Source: Ophiosphaerella korrae
Taxonomy: Eukaryota; Ascomycota; Dothideomycetes; Pleosporales; Phaeosphaeriaceae
Assembly (NCBI GenBank): GCA_028456385.1
Contig: JALNQF010000147.1
Location: forward strand, 1 to 64,000
Direction: 5' to 3'
Length of the DNA: 64,000 nucleotides
The translations under genes and the position numbers were made by a program. Of the stretch, positions 39,681 to 52,500 are shown piece by piece. How positions within the stretch are numbered: position 1 is the stretch's first letter; every line of letters starts with the position of its first letter. Below the pieces are notes generated by a model. That model saw nothing but the letters and a program-made list of their open reading frames with translations. It was not told where the DNA came from and searched no databases.

Positions 39681-40223
39681 ATAGTATCCTTAAAGTCTAT
39701 CTTAGCCTCTAAGGTATAAGACTATTTAGATAATTTAGCGTTATTATAAGCTTTTATCTTATAAAGACACTTAATATAAGAATAAAGATCTACTAGCTTA
39801 TAAAGAGTTAACTTATACTTAGCTTTAGCTTCTATAAGCTATAATAATAGTATCTCTTAAGCCTAGTTAATAGCTCGCCCTATATAACTTAGTAAGAAAA
39901 GACTATATAGAAATTAAACACTTATACTCTATAAGAGAAATACTAGAAAGAGTATACTTATATTAGATATTAGTAAGAATATACTTATTATAATACTTAC
40001 TATCCTTTAAAGATATAAGATAAGTAAGCTTTAATTAGGTATAATAGGCGTAAAGAAATATTTTAACTCTATTACAAGTAATGTAAGTAATAAAAAAAAG
40101 TTTATTATAATTAGAATAAGAAGATATAGAGAATAATAATAAACTAGAAATAAATAAAGAAACTAGACTAATAACTTTAGGCCTAGGTTAAGAAAATAAG
40201 AACTTACCTAAAGAGGAGAATAG
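39681..40223 (+). repeat. Duplicated 3' internal segment of C
   Basis: A second copy of the C region between chromodomain and 3' LTR, starting near ctatagtatccttaaag and matching about 38700-39235. It therefore carries a second copy of the antisense frame on minus, ending at a purine tract (aaagaggagaatag) before the last LTR. Confidence 0.8.
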
Positions 40224-40665
40224 TAATATAGTTATAACAAGAGAAAACTAACTTAAGCTAATTAGCCTTACCCTAGATAATAATAGTACGTATAATCTAT
40301 AGAGTAATAAACTTAATTAGAAAACTAACTATAATAGAAATATATAATAAATTTATAATTTATAATCTTAGTAAATATAAAGTATAAAGCTAAGTACGTA
40401 ATATATTTATAATTTATAATCTTAGCAAATATAAAGTATAAAGCTAGCTAAGAAATATAGGTATATAGTTAGTAGTAATACGTATTATTAAGATAGTATT
40501 AGTAATCTAATCTTTAACCTAGAACGCTAATACTTAATATTATATATATAAATTAACTATAATCTATAGTTATTACTAATTATAAATATAAGCTTTTGTT
40601 ATAACCTTGTAATCTACTAATAACCTAGAGGTTATTAGGAAGTTAACCCTAGTGTACCTATTACA
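40224..40665 (+). repeat. 3' LTR of C
   Basis: A 442-bp LTR from taatatag to tattaca, colinear with the 5' LTR and with the same internal duplication. Its CpG sites are mutated to TA-rich forms where the 5' LTR keeps them. Confidence 0.85.
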
Positions 40666-40847
40666 TTTATAAGCTCTTAGTACTTATATTTTTCTAGTAA
40701 CTACTTACTTTTATTTTACTTTTTTTTTCTTTATAATTCTTTACTATATACTTCTATTTTGTTTTAATAAGCTAAGTTTTATTAAGCTACTATTATTTTC
40801 TTAAAAGCTTTTAGCTTAAAAAAAAAGTAAAATTTTTTTTAATTTAT
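40666..40847. other. Short AT-rich spacer between C and A2
   Basis: A spacer of 182 bp with T and A homopolymer runs. It begins with the probable target copy of C (tttat). I see no gene or element in it. Confidence 0.6.
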
Positions 40848-41291
40848 TATTAAGACCTTAGAACTAGGTAAGAGTAATAAAAGTAAGTAGACTTCTATAA
40901 GATAAGCGAGGTCGATTAAATAAGATAGTTACTTAACTTAATTAATAGTTACCTCTTATTAGAGTATTACAAAGTATATAAGTATTAATAAGTAGATAAG
41001 AATCTAATTAAAGTATTAGTTATAATACTCTATTAAAGTAAGAAGTAAAGAAGAGATTAAATACAATAGTCTATAAAGGTCTATTAATATTCTTATATAC
41101 TTACTATCTAGCGTTTATTCCTAAGCGCTTACTCTAGAGTATTTACTCTAGAGCGCTTATTCTAAAGTGTTTACTCTAGAGCGTTTACTCTAGAGCGTTT
41201 ACTACTAAATAGTTATATATCCTACTATACTATATTACTTAGCTTAATCGCGTATAATATAATAGCTTACCTACTACTTAATATTGTAATA
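40848..41291 (-). repeat. 3' LTR of A2
   Basis: A 444-bp LTR on minus (plus-strand edges tattaagacc and tattgtaata). It carries the 14-bp TCTAGA-containing repeat run at about 41126-41200. Confidence 0.9.
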
Positions 41292-41900
41292 CTATTCCCT
41301 TTTCTTACACTAAGTCTATCTTTAGGCCTAGGCCTCTATTAGCTAGGTCTAGCTTATAAGTAGTTTACTTTACCTTCTAGTTAAAAACTATCTTACTATA
41401 ATATTACCTCTTTTATAGTCTTATAGACTTTATTTCTTATTAGAAATCTTTACTATAAACTATATTTCTAAAATAACTTATCTATATTATTCTTTTTTAA
41501 GTATTCTTTGTTTTATTATACTAGATTCTACTCTAAAGTATACTAAGTATACTTGTATAGGGCGTTCCTATATTAGTATAACCTAGGAGTCTCTTAATTA
41601 AACTTATAAAGAATTCTATAAAAAGGTTAATAATAATAAAAAACTTTTTACTATTATTATTACTTATTTACTACGTAATAAGAAAATATTAAAATCTACT
41701 AAAGAGCGTACTTGTTATAAAGCCTTATACCTAGCGTTAGAGTTAGAGTAAAAAAGTAATAAGGTTTTAGCGTAAGTTCTTAACTATTCTACTACTACTA
41801 TTAATATTACCTCTTCTCCTACTATCTAGTCTACTATTAGCTTATTAGATAAGTTTATTATAACTAAAGGCGCTTTATAAGCTTTATATAGTTAGGTTTA
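41292..41900 (+). pseudogene. Antisense accessory ORF relic of A2
   Basis: Plus-strand frame between the 3' LTR and the chromodomain, facing pol. It includes YKEFYKKVNNNKK and KALYLALELE and continues toward LLDKFI. The same frame is present in A3 (minus) and A4 (plus). Unlike family B there is a single frame. Stops are TAA or TAG. No family recognised. Confidence 0.42.
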
Positions 41901-44900
41901 TTATAGAACTTCTTTTTACTAATATATTTATTGTATCCTAGCTATAGCTTTATATATCTTATATATCCTAGTATATTATACTTACTTCTTACTTTCTTAA
42001 GTATCTACTAATAATTCTATAGATTAGCTTTAAGTTCTTATATATTTTTACTTACTAAGTAGCCTTTCTATTTTACTAGCTACTCCTAGAGAAACTATAT
42101 ACTTTAGAAGGCGTTACGTCCTATTTCTTAATATCTCTATAAGTCTTTAACTTTAAACTTATTATCCTCCTCCTTCTAATATTAGAATTATTACTATACT
42201 AGTATTTTTAGCTTAGCTAGTTCTAGTAAGCTTATATAGAACTTAGAATATACCTTAGTATCTTTAGGTAGTTCTAGTATTTTTATTACTAGCTTATTAT
42301 CTTCTTTAACTAAAAATAGTCTAACCTTAATATAGTCTAGTCCTTTACTAGGTTACTTTATCTATAGATTCTTTATATAAAGATACGCTTTATCCTCTTC
42401 TTTTAGCTAAGGTACTATTTTTTATTTTTAATTAATATATAAAATACTTTATTTTTAAACTTTTTCTAGTTTTTATCTTATCTTATTATAGAGTTCTTAT
42501 ATATCTTTAACTCTAACTAATACTACTTCTATTATAGGTCCTAGTAGTATTTTCTTAAATAAATTAGGGTATATCTTATAGTTTATAAAATATAGTATTT
42601 TACCTATTACTTCTAAGTACTTGTTATTATATACTAATTGTACTATAAGTAGTAGTAATACCTAATTATTTTACTTCTAATTACTATAAATCCTTAGGTA
42701 TATCTTTAATATACTATTAGTCTATTCTATCTATCTATCTATCTATCTATAGATAATAAGCTATTAATAGCTTTCTTTTTATCTTTATTACTATAAGTAG
42801 CGTTATTTAGTAATTAGATATAAAAAGCTTATCTCTATTACTAATAATACTTTTTAGTATCTTATATCTTTATATTAGTACGTTTAGTAGTACGTATCCT
42901 AGCTAGTCTACTATATAGTTACTTTAGAATTTCTCTATTTTAGCGTATTTTATAAATTAGTCTATAATTACTATTATTATATTATATCTTATTCTTATTA
43001 CTAAGTCTTTTAATATCAGTAGTCTTATAATAAAGTCTATTATAACGTTTATTTATAGTTCTTTTAGTATCTTAATTACTTATATTTCTCTATAAGGTAT
43101 ATATATCTTATACTTATTCTTCTAGTAATTTATATATTCTTTAATAAACTACATTACTTTTTCCTTTATCTTTCTAAATCTATAGTTCTTCTAGATTAGC
43201 TCTATAGTCTATATAATCCCTAGGTACCTATATACTAAGTTATTATAGTATTATTATTTAATTACTTCCTATAATTCTTCTAAAACTTTGTTTATAATTC
43301 TAACTAAGTTATTAGTCTATTACTTCTCTACTAGTTGTATATTTAGTACTAGGTATCTTTATCTATTATCTTAGAGTATAGATTCTTCTACTACTTATCT
43401 CTTTCCTATAATATTATAACTTTAGCTAAGCGTATCTACTTAGCTATTTTCTTTACTTAGTACGTACTAGATCTTGAATTTATACTATCTTAGTAGTTCT
43501 AACTATTATATTTACTTATACTTTAACTTCTTCCTTGTTATAAAGTATATTAGGTTCTTGTAATCTATCTTAATAATTACTTCTACTACACTTTTAGTGT
43601 ATACTCTCTAATACTTAAGTATATTAACTATTACTAGTAACTCCTTATTATATATATTATATCTTTCTTCTTATTCTATAAACTTCTCTAAATAGTATAT
43701 AATTAGATACTATTTCCCTTTATACTTTTGTAGCGCTATTACTTTATAAGCTAGATTAGATATATTAGTTTTAATAACTAAGGTCTTGTTACTATAAAAT
43801 TACTTTAGAACTAGTAGTATAATATAGGCTTACTTAAGTTCTTTATAAGCTTATTTCTACTTTACTCTCTATTCTTATATTATATCTTTTCTTGTAAGCT
43901 TTATAAGTAGTAGTACTTTCTTAGAAAATCTTTCTATAAAGTATTAGTTAAAGTTAATAAATTCTAGGAATAATTATACGTCTTTAACTATCTAAGGTTC
44001 CTTTTATTCTTCTACTACTTTAATCTTTTTTTTAGCTTATCTTAACTTTATTAATACCTATTATATATCCTAGAAATTCTACTTCTATTTTATACTATTT
44101 TTACTTCTCTAGCTTTAGTTATAAGTTATATTAGTCTAAGTACTATAGTACTATTATTACTTACTCTACGTACCTACTTTCTTCTTTAGAATATATTAGT
44201 ATATTATCTAAGTATACTATAATAAACTTATCTAAGTATTCTTATAATATATTATTAATTAGTCTTTAGAATATTACTAGTATATTTATTAGTCTAAAGA
44301 GTATTACTATATACTTATAATATCTATAGCGTATTTAGAATACTATCTTCTACTCTTTACTTACCTTAATTCTTATTAGGTAGTATCTATCCTTTAGGTC
44401 TAGCTTTATAAAAATCTTAGCCTAGCTTAGCTTATCTTAGAGTTTATCTATATTTAGTAGTAGGTATTAGTCCTTTACTATAATATTATTTAGCTTTTAG
44501 TAGTCTATATATATCTTTAGTAGTCTCTTCTTCTTTAGTATAAAGAGAATTAAAAATCCTACTAATAATAAAGATTCTTATATATATCTTTTCTTTAGGT
44601 CTTAGTTTAGTCTTTCTTAGAGTATTACTAATTTACTCTCTATTAATTAGTAAATAAGCTTAAAAGGTAGCTTCTTTCTTTCTTATAACTTAATTGTATA
44701 GTCTTAAGGTTAGTACTTAGATAATACTAGTATATCTATCTCTTCTATAAACAAGTAGCTAAACTTCTTATATTATTCTAAGATCTTAGGAGTTACGCGT
44801 TACTCTTCTACTTTTACTTCTTAGCTTAGCACCCTACTAGTACTTATAAAGTTACTTATTCTCTCTTAATAAGTTACTATTAAAGCTACTATCTTATATA

Positions 44901-47200
44901 GTACCTTTTTATCTACTATTAAACCCTACTAATACGTAGACTTAAATCTATATACGTCTTTGTAGTTATTAAATAAGAGGTTCTAGTTTTTCTAATTAAC
45001 TTAGGGATTAAACTCTTATAGCTATAAGAGTCTTAATATAACGTTTTTATTAGCTAAAACTAGTACGTCTAGAGTAATCCTTATACTATATCCTTAAATA
45101 ATAATCTTTATAGTTACTTTATTACTAACTATTAGGTTTCCTAGTATTAGCTATCTATTCGCAATATAGATTAGATATAGTATCTTCTTTACTTATAGTT
45201 AGAGTCTTACTTATTCTACTACTTCTAGTATAATTAGGTTTATAAATAACTTTAAATTTACTAATACTTTTATTCTTTCTCCTCCTATCTTTACTAGGAG
45301 TTTAATAAGTTTTTTAGCGTTAATAGTATTATAGCTTCTAGATATATATCTAGTATTAGCTATTTACCTAAAATAGACTTAATCTTATAATCTTTGTTTA
45401 TCTTTTACTAAAATCCTTAGAGTATCTTAATCTCTTTATATTATTTATACTTCTCTAGTATATAGGTTTACTAGATTAGATTAATATATTAGTTGTTTAC
45501 AAGTATCTTACTTATATTTATATTTTCTTTAGTTATACTTAGAAAGTACTTTACTTCCTACTTATCTTATAGGTATTATTTATATTTTATATTTATATAT
45601 TCTTCTTAGTTCTATTTATATCTAGATCTCCTATAAAGGAAATATCTAGATCTTATCTTATTAGAATAGTAGGTAAAGTAGTTATTATAGTAATATCTTA
45701 TCTATAATAGTAGTAGATAGTTTAAGTTATATAAGTATAGCTAGTATTATAGTTCTTGTATTAATACTAGATCTATAATAATTAGCGCCTAATTATTATT
45801 TATATATAATAATTTATATTATTAGATTTACTTTACTTAGTATTTTTTATCTTACTATTCTTATACTAAGTAGTAACTATCTACTAGTCTCTAGATTTCT
45901 TTTATAAATCTATCTTATACTTTAGTATTCTTTTACTTTAGCTCTAGTATTTTAGGTACTATTTTATATTTAGAAGTCTTAGGCTCTTAGTTTTTTTTTC
46001 TATTCTTGTCCTAAGCTATATATACCTACTTTCTTAGATATAGTATTATCTTATACTTATACCTTACCTTTCTTTAGTATAGCTAAAAGTATTCTAAGGT
46101 ATCTATCCTAGCTTATTTCTACTTTAGCTAATACCTCTTTATATATCTTTATACTCTTAGTAGTATCTTTATAGCTTTTACTTTATTATCTATTATAAAG
46201 TTTATTAGTTATATAGTAATCTTATAGTAGTTATATCTTTTACTTATATTTTACTACTAGAGGTTTATAGTCTTGTAATCTTTCTTCTCTTAGCTTCTTC
46301 TAAAGATTACTTCTTATTCTTCTTCTCTATCTTTATCTTACTACTTAAGTATATTAATTTATTATATAATCTTATTCTTTACTTAGTAATTTTTTACTAA
46401 GTACCTTATTTTACTATACTTGTAGTATTTTTAGCTTTTTACTCTTTTAGGGTTCTTATAGTAATAGTATTCTTATTTTCCTAGGTTTATATTATTAACG
46501 TATATTTTATCTAGCCTAAAGTATCTATAGCTACCTTAAACTTAGTTATTCTTATATTTGCGTTACTACTTATACTTAAGTTTATACTTCTTACTTTCTA
46601 TATATAGTACTTCTACGTTCTTAGCTTCTACTATATATTTGTATATATAGTTATTAACTTAAATTACTTCCTCTATTAAGTTCTCTAATATCTTAATTAT
46701 AGCTCTACTACGTATTAGCTTACCTTAAATATTACTTTTAAGTTCTTATTAAAATATCTTTATTAATAACTTATTATTCTATTCTATTTATATTATATAG
46801 CTTTAGAACTTATTAGTATAGTCTACTACTACCTTGTATTATTATAGCTACTATATTATACACTCTACTACTACTATCTTATTTACTAGTAGAAAGGCTT
46901 ATTATACTTTATCTTTAAACTTAATCTATTCTTTAAATATCTTATTATAGTTACTATTATTATTATTAAAGTATTTCTTAAAGTATAGTATAACCTATTT
47001 CTCTACTTTACTCCTTATATAAGATAATATATATATAGCTCTATTTTTATTTTAAATTTAGTCTACTTTAAAAAAGAGATTAAGTTATAAGATTTATAGC
47101 TTAATTTTATTTTATTCTTTATAGTAGAAGTTAAGCTTAGTAACCTTAGAAGTAGCTATATAGGTTACTCCTATATACTAGTTATCTATATTTATTATTA
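41900..47200 (-). pseudogene. A2 gag-pol relic with chromodomain
   Basis: Read on minus. One CCHC knuckle lies near 46440-46385, protease near 45230-45190, RT at about 44620-44170 (YLDN near 44208) and RNase H at about 43800-43560. Integrase spans about 43450-42600 and the chromodomain about 42160-42000. The integrase YHPQTDGQTE block has become a CTAT-like run at about 42725-42765. TAA and TAG codons break all frames. Confidence 0.87.
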
Positions 47201-47227
47201 TATTACTTATCTTAAAGGTATTTAATA

Positions 47228-47670
47228 TATTAAGACTTTAGAACTAAGTAAAAGTAATAAGAGTAAGTAGGCTTCTATAAGATAAGTAAGGTTAATAAAT
47301 AAAAGAGTTACTTAACTTAATTAATAGTTAGCTCTTATTAGAGTATTATAAAGTATATAAGTATTAATAAGTAGATTAGAATCTAATTAAAGTATTAGTT
47401 ATAATACTCTATTAAGATAAGAAGTAAAGAAAAGATTAAATATAATAGTTTATAAAGGTCTATTAACGTTTCTATATACTTACTATCTAGTGTTTATTCC
47501 TAAGTACTTACTCTAGAGCGTTTACTCCTAAGCGCTTATTCTAGAGCTTTTACTCTAGAGCGTTTACTCTTAAGCGTTTACTACTAAATAGTTATATATT
47601 CTACTACGCTATATTACCTAGCTTAATTGCGTGCGATATAATAGCTTACTTACTACTTAGTATTATAATA
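47228..47670 (-). repeat. 5' LTR of A2
   Basis: A 443-bp LTR, partner of 40848-41291, with the 14-bp repeat run at about 47505-47580. Its outer edge abuts degraded B-like sequence. Confidence 0.9.
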
Positions 47671-48620
47671 ATAATAAGTATAAAAAAACATTTTTATACT
47701 ATAATATAATATATAATTAGCGAACTAAAGATAATAAAGAGTAGACTTAGTAGGTATAAAGATAGAAGATAAAGAACTTAATATTAATAAAGAAACTAGA
47801 TTAATAACCTAAGCTTTAGTATAAATAAATAAAGACCTATTTAAAAGAAAAGATAGTATTATAAGTATAATAAGAGAAATTAAGATAAAACTAATTAGTT
47901 TTAACTTAAGCGCTAATATTGTATAAGATAAGTAAAGTAATAACTTTAATTAAGAGATAAACTATAAACCAAATATATATAATATAGTGTTCTATAATTA
48001 TATATAATATATTAAAGTAATCTATAATTATATATAATAGATTAGCTATAGTATATAGTTAGTAATAATATATATTATTAGGATAGTATTAGTAATCTAA
48101 TCTCTAACCTAAAATACTAATACTTAATATAGTATATATAAATTAACTATTATTTATAGTTACTACTTTATTATAATTTAAACTTTTATTATTACTTTCT
48201 AATCTACTAATACTTCTAAGTAGTTACTATAGTTAATAATAGAAGACTCTATTATATAAGATACTTAATATAAAGTAATTTCTAAGTATATATAATAGAT
48301 TAAAGTAATCTATAAAGATATATAATAGATTTATAGAAGTATATAGTTAGTAGTAACCTATATTATTAAGATAGTATAAGTAATTTAGTTACTTACTATA
48401 CGTAATAATACTTAATATTATAAAAAAATTTCTATTATTCTTAGCTTATTATAGATTACTATACGTACTTTTATTATTAACTTTTAATATACTACTACTT
48501 TTAAGAAAAGCTACTTATAGTTAATAATAAGAGGCCTATTATAAACTTTTTATTTAGTTATTATAATAAGTTTTATAAAACTAAATATTATTAAAGTATA
48601 AAGTATAAGTAATATAAAAA
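47671..48620 (+). repeat. Degraded B-like 3' end with two tandem LTR relics
   Basis: 47671-47856 matches the last internal part of family B, up to a purine tract (aaaagaaaagatag). A degenerate LTR follows at 47857 to about 48256. From 48257 a second, 5'-truncated LTR runs to about 48550 and passes into leader-like sequence (atttagttattataataag). It is far more eroded than the other copies. Edges are approximate. Confidence 0.68.
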
Positions 48621-49095
48621 TAAAAAATTTAGTATTTTAAATACTATATAAAAGAACTTAAATATAATTAAATAGTAGTTTAGAAATAAAAATAAAATAA
48701 TTATTACTTAAAAAGCTATTTAAATTAAACTACTTATAAAACTTCTTTACTACTATAAACTTACTTAAATTATATAAAGTAAAGTTTTAACTTATAACTA
48801 AAAATTTATTAATAATACTTTAATTTATAATTTTATTTATTTTAAGCTTATATATATAGTATACTAAAAGTTTTTTAGTTTTATAAATATATATAAAGTA
48901 AACTTTATATAAAATAACTTTAAGTAGTTTCTTTTAAAAAAAAGAAAAAGTAAATAAAAAAAATATCTAAGTAAGTACTAATTAAAAGTAAAAAGTAGCT
49001 AAATATTATTATTTTTATTAAAAGATATAAAGTAGTTATTTTAACTACTTTATTATTTAATTCTATATATAGCTAGTTTTTAATTATAAAGCTAG
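48621..49095. other. AT-rich sequence with no recognised content
   Basis: About 475 bp of A and T runs with no motif that I can name. The last stretch (about 49076-49095) is the outer piece of the retroelement fragment that resumes at 55919 after A3; gctag at 49091-49095 is the target copy of A3. Confidence 0.55.
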
Positions 49096-49537
49096 TGTTA
49101 CAATACTAAGTAGTAAGTAAGCTGTTATATTATACGCGATTAGGCTAGGTAATATAGTATAGTAGAATACGTAACTATTTAGTAGTAAACGCTCTAGAGC
49201 AAACGCTCTAGAGTAAACGCTCTAGAATAAGCGCTCTAGAGTAAACGCTCTAGAGTAAGCGCTTAGGAATAAACGCTAGATAGTAAGTATATAGGAACGT
49301 TAATAGACCTTTATAGACTATTATATTTAATCTCTTTTTTACCTCTTATCCTAATAGAGTATTACAACTAATACTTTAATTAGATTCTTATCTACCTATT
49401 AATACTTATATACCTTATAATACTCTAATAAGAGCTAACTATTAATTAAGTTAAGTAACTAACTTATTTATTAACCTCGCCCGTCTTATAGAAGCCTACT
49501 TGCTCTTGTTACCTTTACTAGTTCTAAGGACTTAATA
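49096..49537 (+). repeat. 5' LTR of A3
   Basis: A 442-bp LTR, tgttacaata to ggacttaata. It carries the run of 14-bp gtaaacgctctaga units at about 49187-49265. The following bases (tattaaacactctt) do not obviously match a tRNA 3' end, so the primer site is unidentified. Confidence 0.93.
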
Positions 49538-49559
49538 TATTAAACACTCTTAAGATAAG

Positions 49560-52500
49560 CAATACGTTAATAAATATAGATAACTAGCGTATAGGAGCAA
49601 CCTATACTACTACTTCTAAGGTCGCTAAGCTAGACCTCTACTATAGAGAATAGAATAAGCTTAAGCTATAGATCTTATAATATAATCTCTTCTTTAAAGT
49701 AGACTAAGTTTAAGATAAAGATAGAGCTATACTTACATCGTCCTATATAAAGAGTAAGGTAGAGAAGTAGGTTACGCTATACTTTAAGAAGTACCTTAAT
49801 AATAATAATAATAACTATAACAAGATATTTAAAGAATAGATTAAGTTTAAAGATAAAGTATAATAAGCCTTTCTACTAGTAAATAAGATAGTAGTAGTAG
49901 AGCGCGTAATATAGTAGCTACGATAATATAAGGTAGTAGTAAACTATACTAATAAATTCTAAAGCTACGCAATACAAATAGAATAGAATAATAAGTTATT
50001 AATAAAGATATTTTAATAGAGACTTAAGAGTAACGTTTAAGGTAAGCTAATACGTAGTAGAGCTGCAATTAAAACGTTAAAAGACTTAATAGAAGAAGTA
50101 ATCTAAGTTAACAACTATATATATAAATATATAGTAGAAGCTAAGAATAGTAGAGTACTATATATAGATAACAAGAAGTATAAACCTAAGTACAAGTACT
50201 AATATAAAAACAAGTAAGTTTAAGGTAGCTATAGATACTTTAAGCTAAATAAGATATATATTAATAATATAAACCTAAGAAAAGAAGAATACTATTACTA
50301 TAAAAACCCTAAGAGAGTAGAAAGCTAAAAATACTACAAGTATAGTAAAATAGGGCACCTAGTAAAGAATTACTAAGTAAAGAATAAAATTATACAACAA
50401 ATTAATATACTTAAGAGGCAAGACAAAGATAGAGAGGAAGAATAGGAAGTAATCCCTAGAGGAAGCTAAGAGAAGAGAGATTACAAGACTACAAACCTCT
50501 AGTAGTAAGATATAAGTAAGAGATATAACTACTACAAGATTACTATAAAGCTAAGTAACCTTATAATAGATAATAAAGTAAAAGCTATAAATATACTACT
50601 AAGAGAGTAAAGCTACGTAAAGAGGTATTAGCTAAAGTAAAAGTACGCTAAGATAGACACCTTAGAATACTTTTAGCTATACTAGAGAAGGGCAAGGTAT
50701 AAGTATAAGACGACGCTATATCTAAGAAGGTAGGTATATATAGCCTAAGACAAGAATAGAAAAGAAAACTAAGAGCCTAAGACCTCTAAATATAAAATAG
50801 CACCTAGAATACTAGAGCTAAGGTAAGAGAATACTAAAGTATAAGATAGATTTACAAAAAAAATCTAGAGACTAGTAGATAGCTACTACTTAGCAAAAGA
50901 ATAGTAAAATAAAAAACACTAGATATATAAAGTAGAGTAGACCTAATAATATAAACTATTATATATAAATAATAATTAGGCGCTAATTATTATAGATCTA
51001 GTATTAATATAAGAACTATAATACTAGCTATACCTATATAACTTAAACTATCTACTACTATTATAGATAGGATATTACTACAACGACTACTTTACCTACT
51101 ATTCTAATAAGATAGGATCTAGATATTTCCTTTACAAGAGATCTAGATATAAATAGAACTAAGAAGAGTATATAAATAATAAATATAAATAACACCTATA
51201 AGATAAGTAGGAAGCTAAGCACTTTCTAGGTATAACTAAAGAAGATATAAATACAAGTAAGATACTTATAAATAACTAATATATTAACCTATTTTAGTAA
51301 ACCTATACGCTAGAAAAGTATAAATACTATAGAGAGATTAAGATACTATAAGAATTCTAGTAAAGGATAAATAAAGATTACAAGATTAAGTCTTTTTTAG
51401 GTAAATAGCTAATACTAAATATATATCTAGAAGCTATAATACTATTAACGCTAAAAGACTTATTAAACTCCTAGTAAAGATAGGAGGAGAAAGAATAAAA
51501 GTATTAGTAGATTTAGAGTTATTTATAAACCTAATTACACCTAAAGTAGTAGAATAAGTAAGACTCTAACTATAAGTAAAGAAGACACTATATCTAATCT
51601 ATATTACAAATAGATAACTAATACTAAGAAACCTAATAGTTAGTAATAAAGTAACTATAGAGATTATTATTTAAGGATATAGTATAAGGATTACCCTAGA
51701 CGTATTAGTTTTAGCTAATAAAGACGTTATACTAGGACTCCTATAGCTATAAGAGTTTAATCCTAGAGTTAATTAGAAAAACTAGAACCTCTTGTTTAAC
51801 AACTACAAAGACGCATGTAGATTTAAGCCTACGTATTAGTAGCGTTTAATAGTAGATAAGAAGGTACTATACAAGATAGTAGCTTTAATAGCAACTTATT
51901 AAGAGAAAATAAGTAACTCTACAAGTACTAGTAGAGTACTAGGCTAAGAAGTAAGAGTAGAGGAGTAATGCGTAACTCCTAAGATCCTAGAATAATACAA
52001 GAAGTTTAGCTACTTGTTTGTAGAAGAGATAGATACACTAGTATTACCTAAGTACTAACCCTAAAACTATACGATTAAGTTATAAAAAAGAAAGGAGCTA
52101 CCTTTTAGGCCTATTTACTAATTAATAGAGAGTAAATTAGTAACACTCTAAGAAAGACTAAACTAAGACCTAAAGAAAGGATATATACAAGAATCCTTGT
52201 TATTAGTAGGATTCCTAATTCTCTTCATACTAAAAAAGAAGAGACTACTAAGGATGTGCGTAAACTACTAAAAGCTAAACAATATTATAGTAAAGAACTA
52301 ATACCTACTACTAAATATAGATAAACTCTAAGATAAGCTAAGTAGAGTAAAGATTTTTACAAAGCTAGACTTAAAAGATAGATACTACCTAATATAAATT
52401 AAGGTAAGTAAAGAGTAGAAGATAGTATTCTAAATACGCTATAGATATTATAAATATATAGTAATACCCTTTAGACTAACAAATACACTAGTAATATTTT

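Larger units (their letters stand above)
32646..40665 (+). mobile_element. Ty3/gypsy chromovirus C with three LTRs
   Basis: An 8.0-kb plus-strand element related to B but clearly diverged. It has LTRs at 32646-33087, about 39236-39680 and 40224-40665. The segment 39681-40223 repeats the end of the internal region (compare about 38690-39235). Flanks are cttac (32641-32645) and tttat (40666-40670), identical if both C residues of one copy became T, so a RIP-altered target duplication is likely. The structure suggests template switching or unequal recombination between two related elements. Confidence 0.82.
40848..47670 (-). mobile_element. Ty3/gypsy chromovirus A2, full length, no target duplication
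   Basis: A 6.8-kb family A element on minus with LTRs at 40848-41291 and 47228-47670. It aligns end to end with A3 in the opposite orientation. Flanks are tttat on the left and ataat on the right, so no duplication is seen. The right flank is the 3' internal part of a B-like element, the left flank is not. A deletion or recombination at one edge is likely. Confidence 0.88.

Noticed and set aside
42725..42765. CTAT-type microsatellite (also at about 54005-54030 and 63935-63962)
   Set aside because: It is the eroded YHPQTDGQTE block of integrase, whose codons converge on tatc/gata after RIP, not an independent simple repeat.
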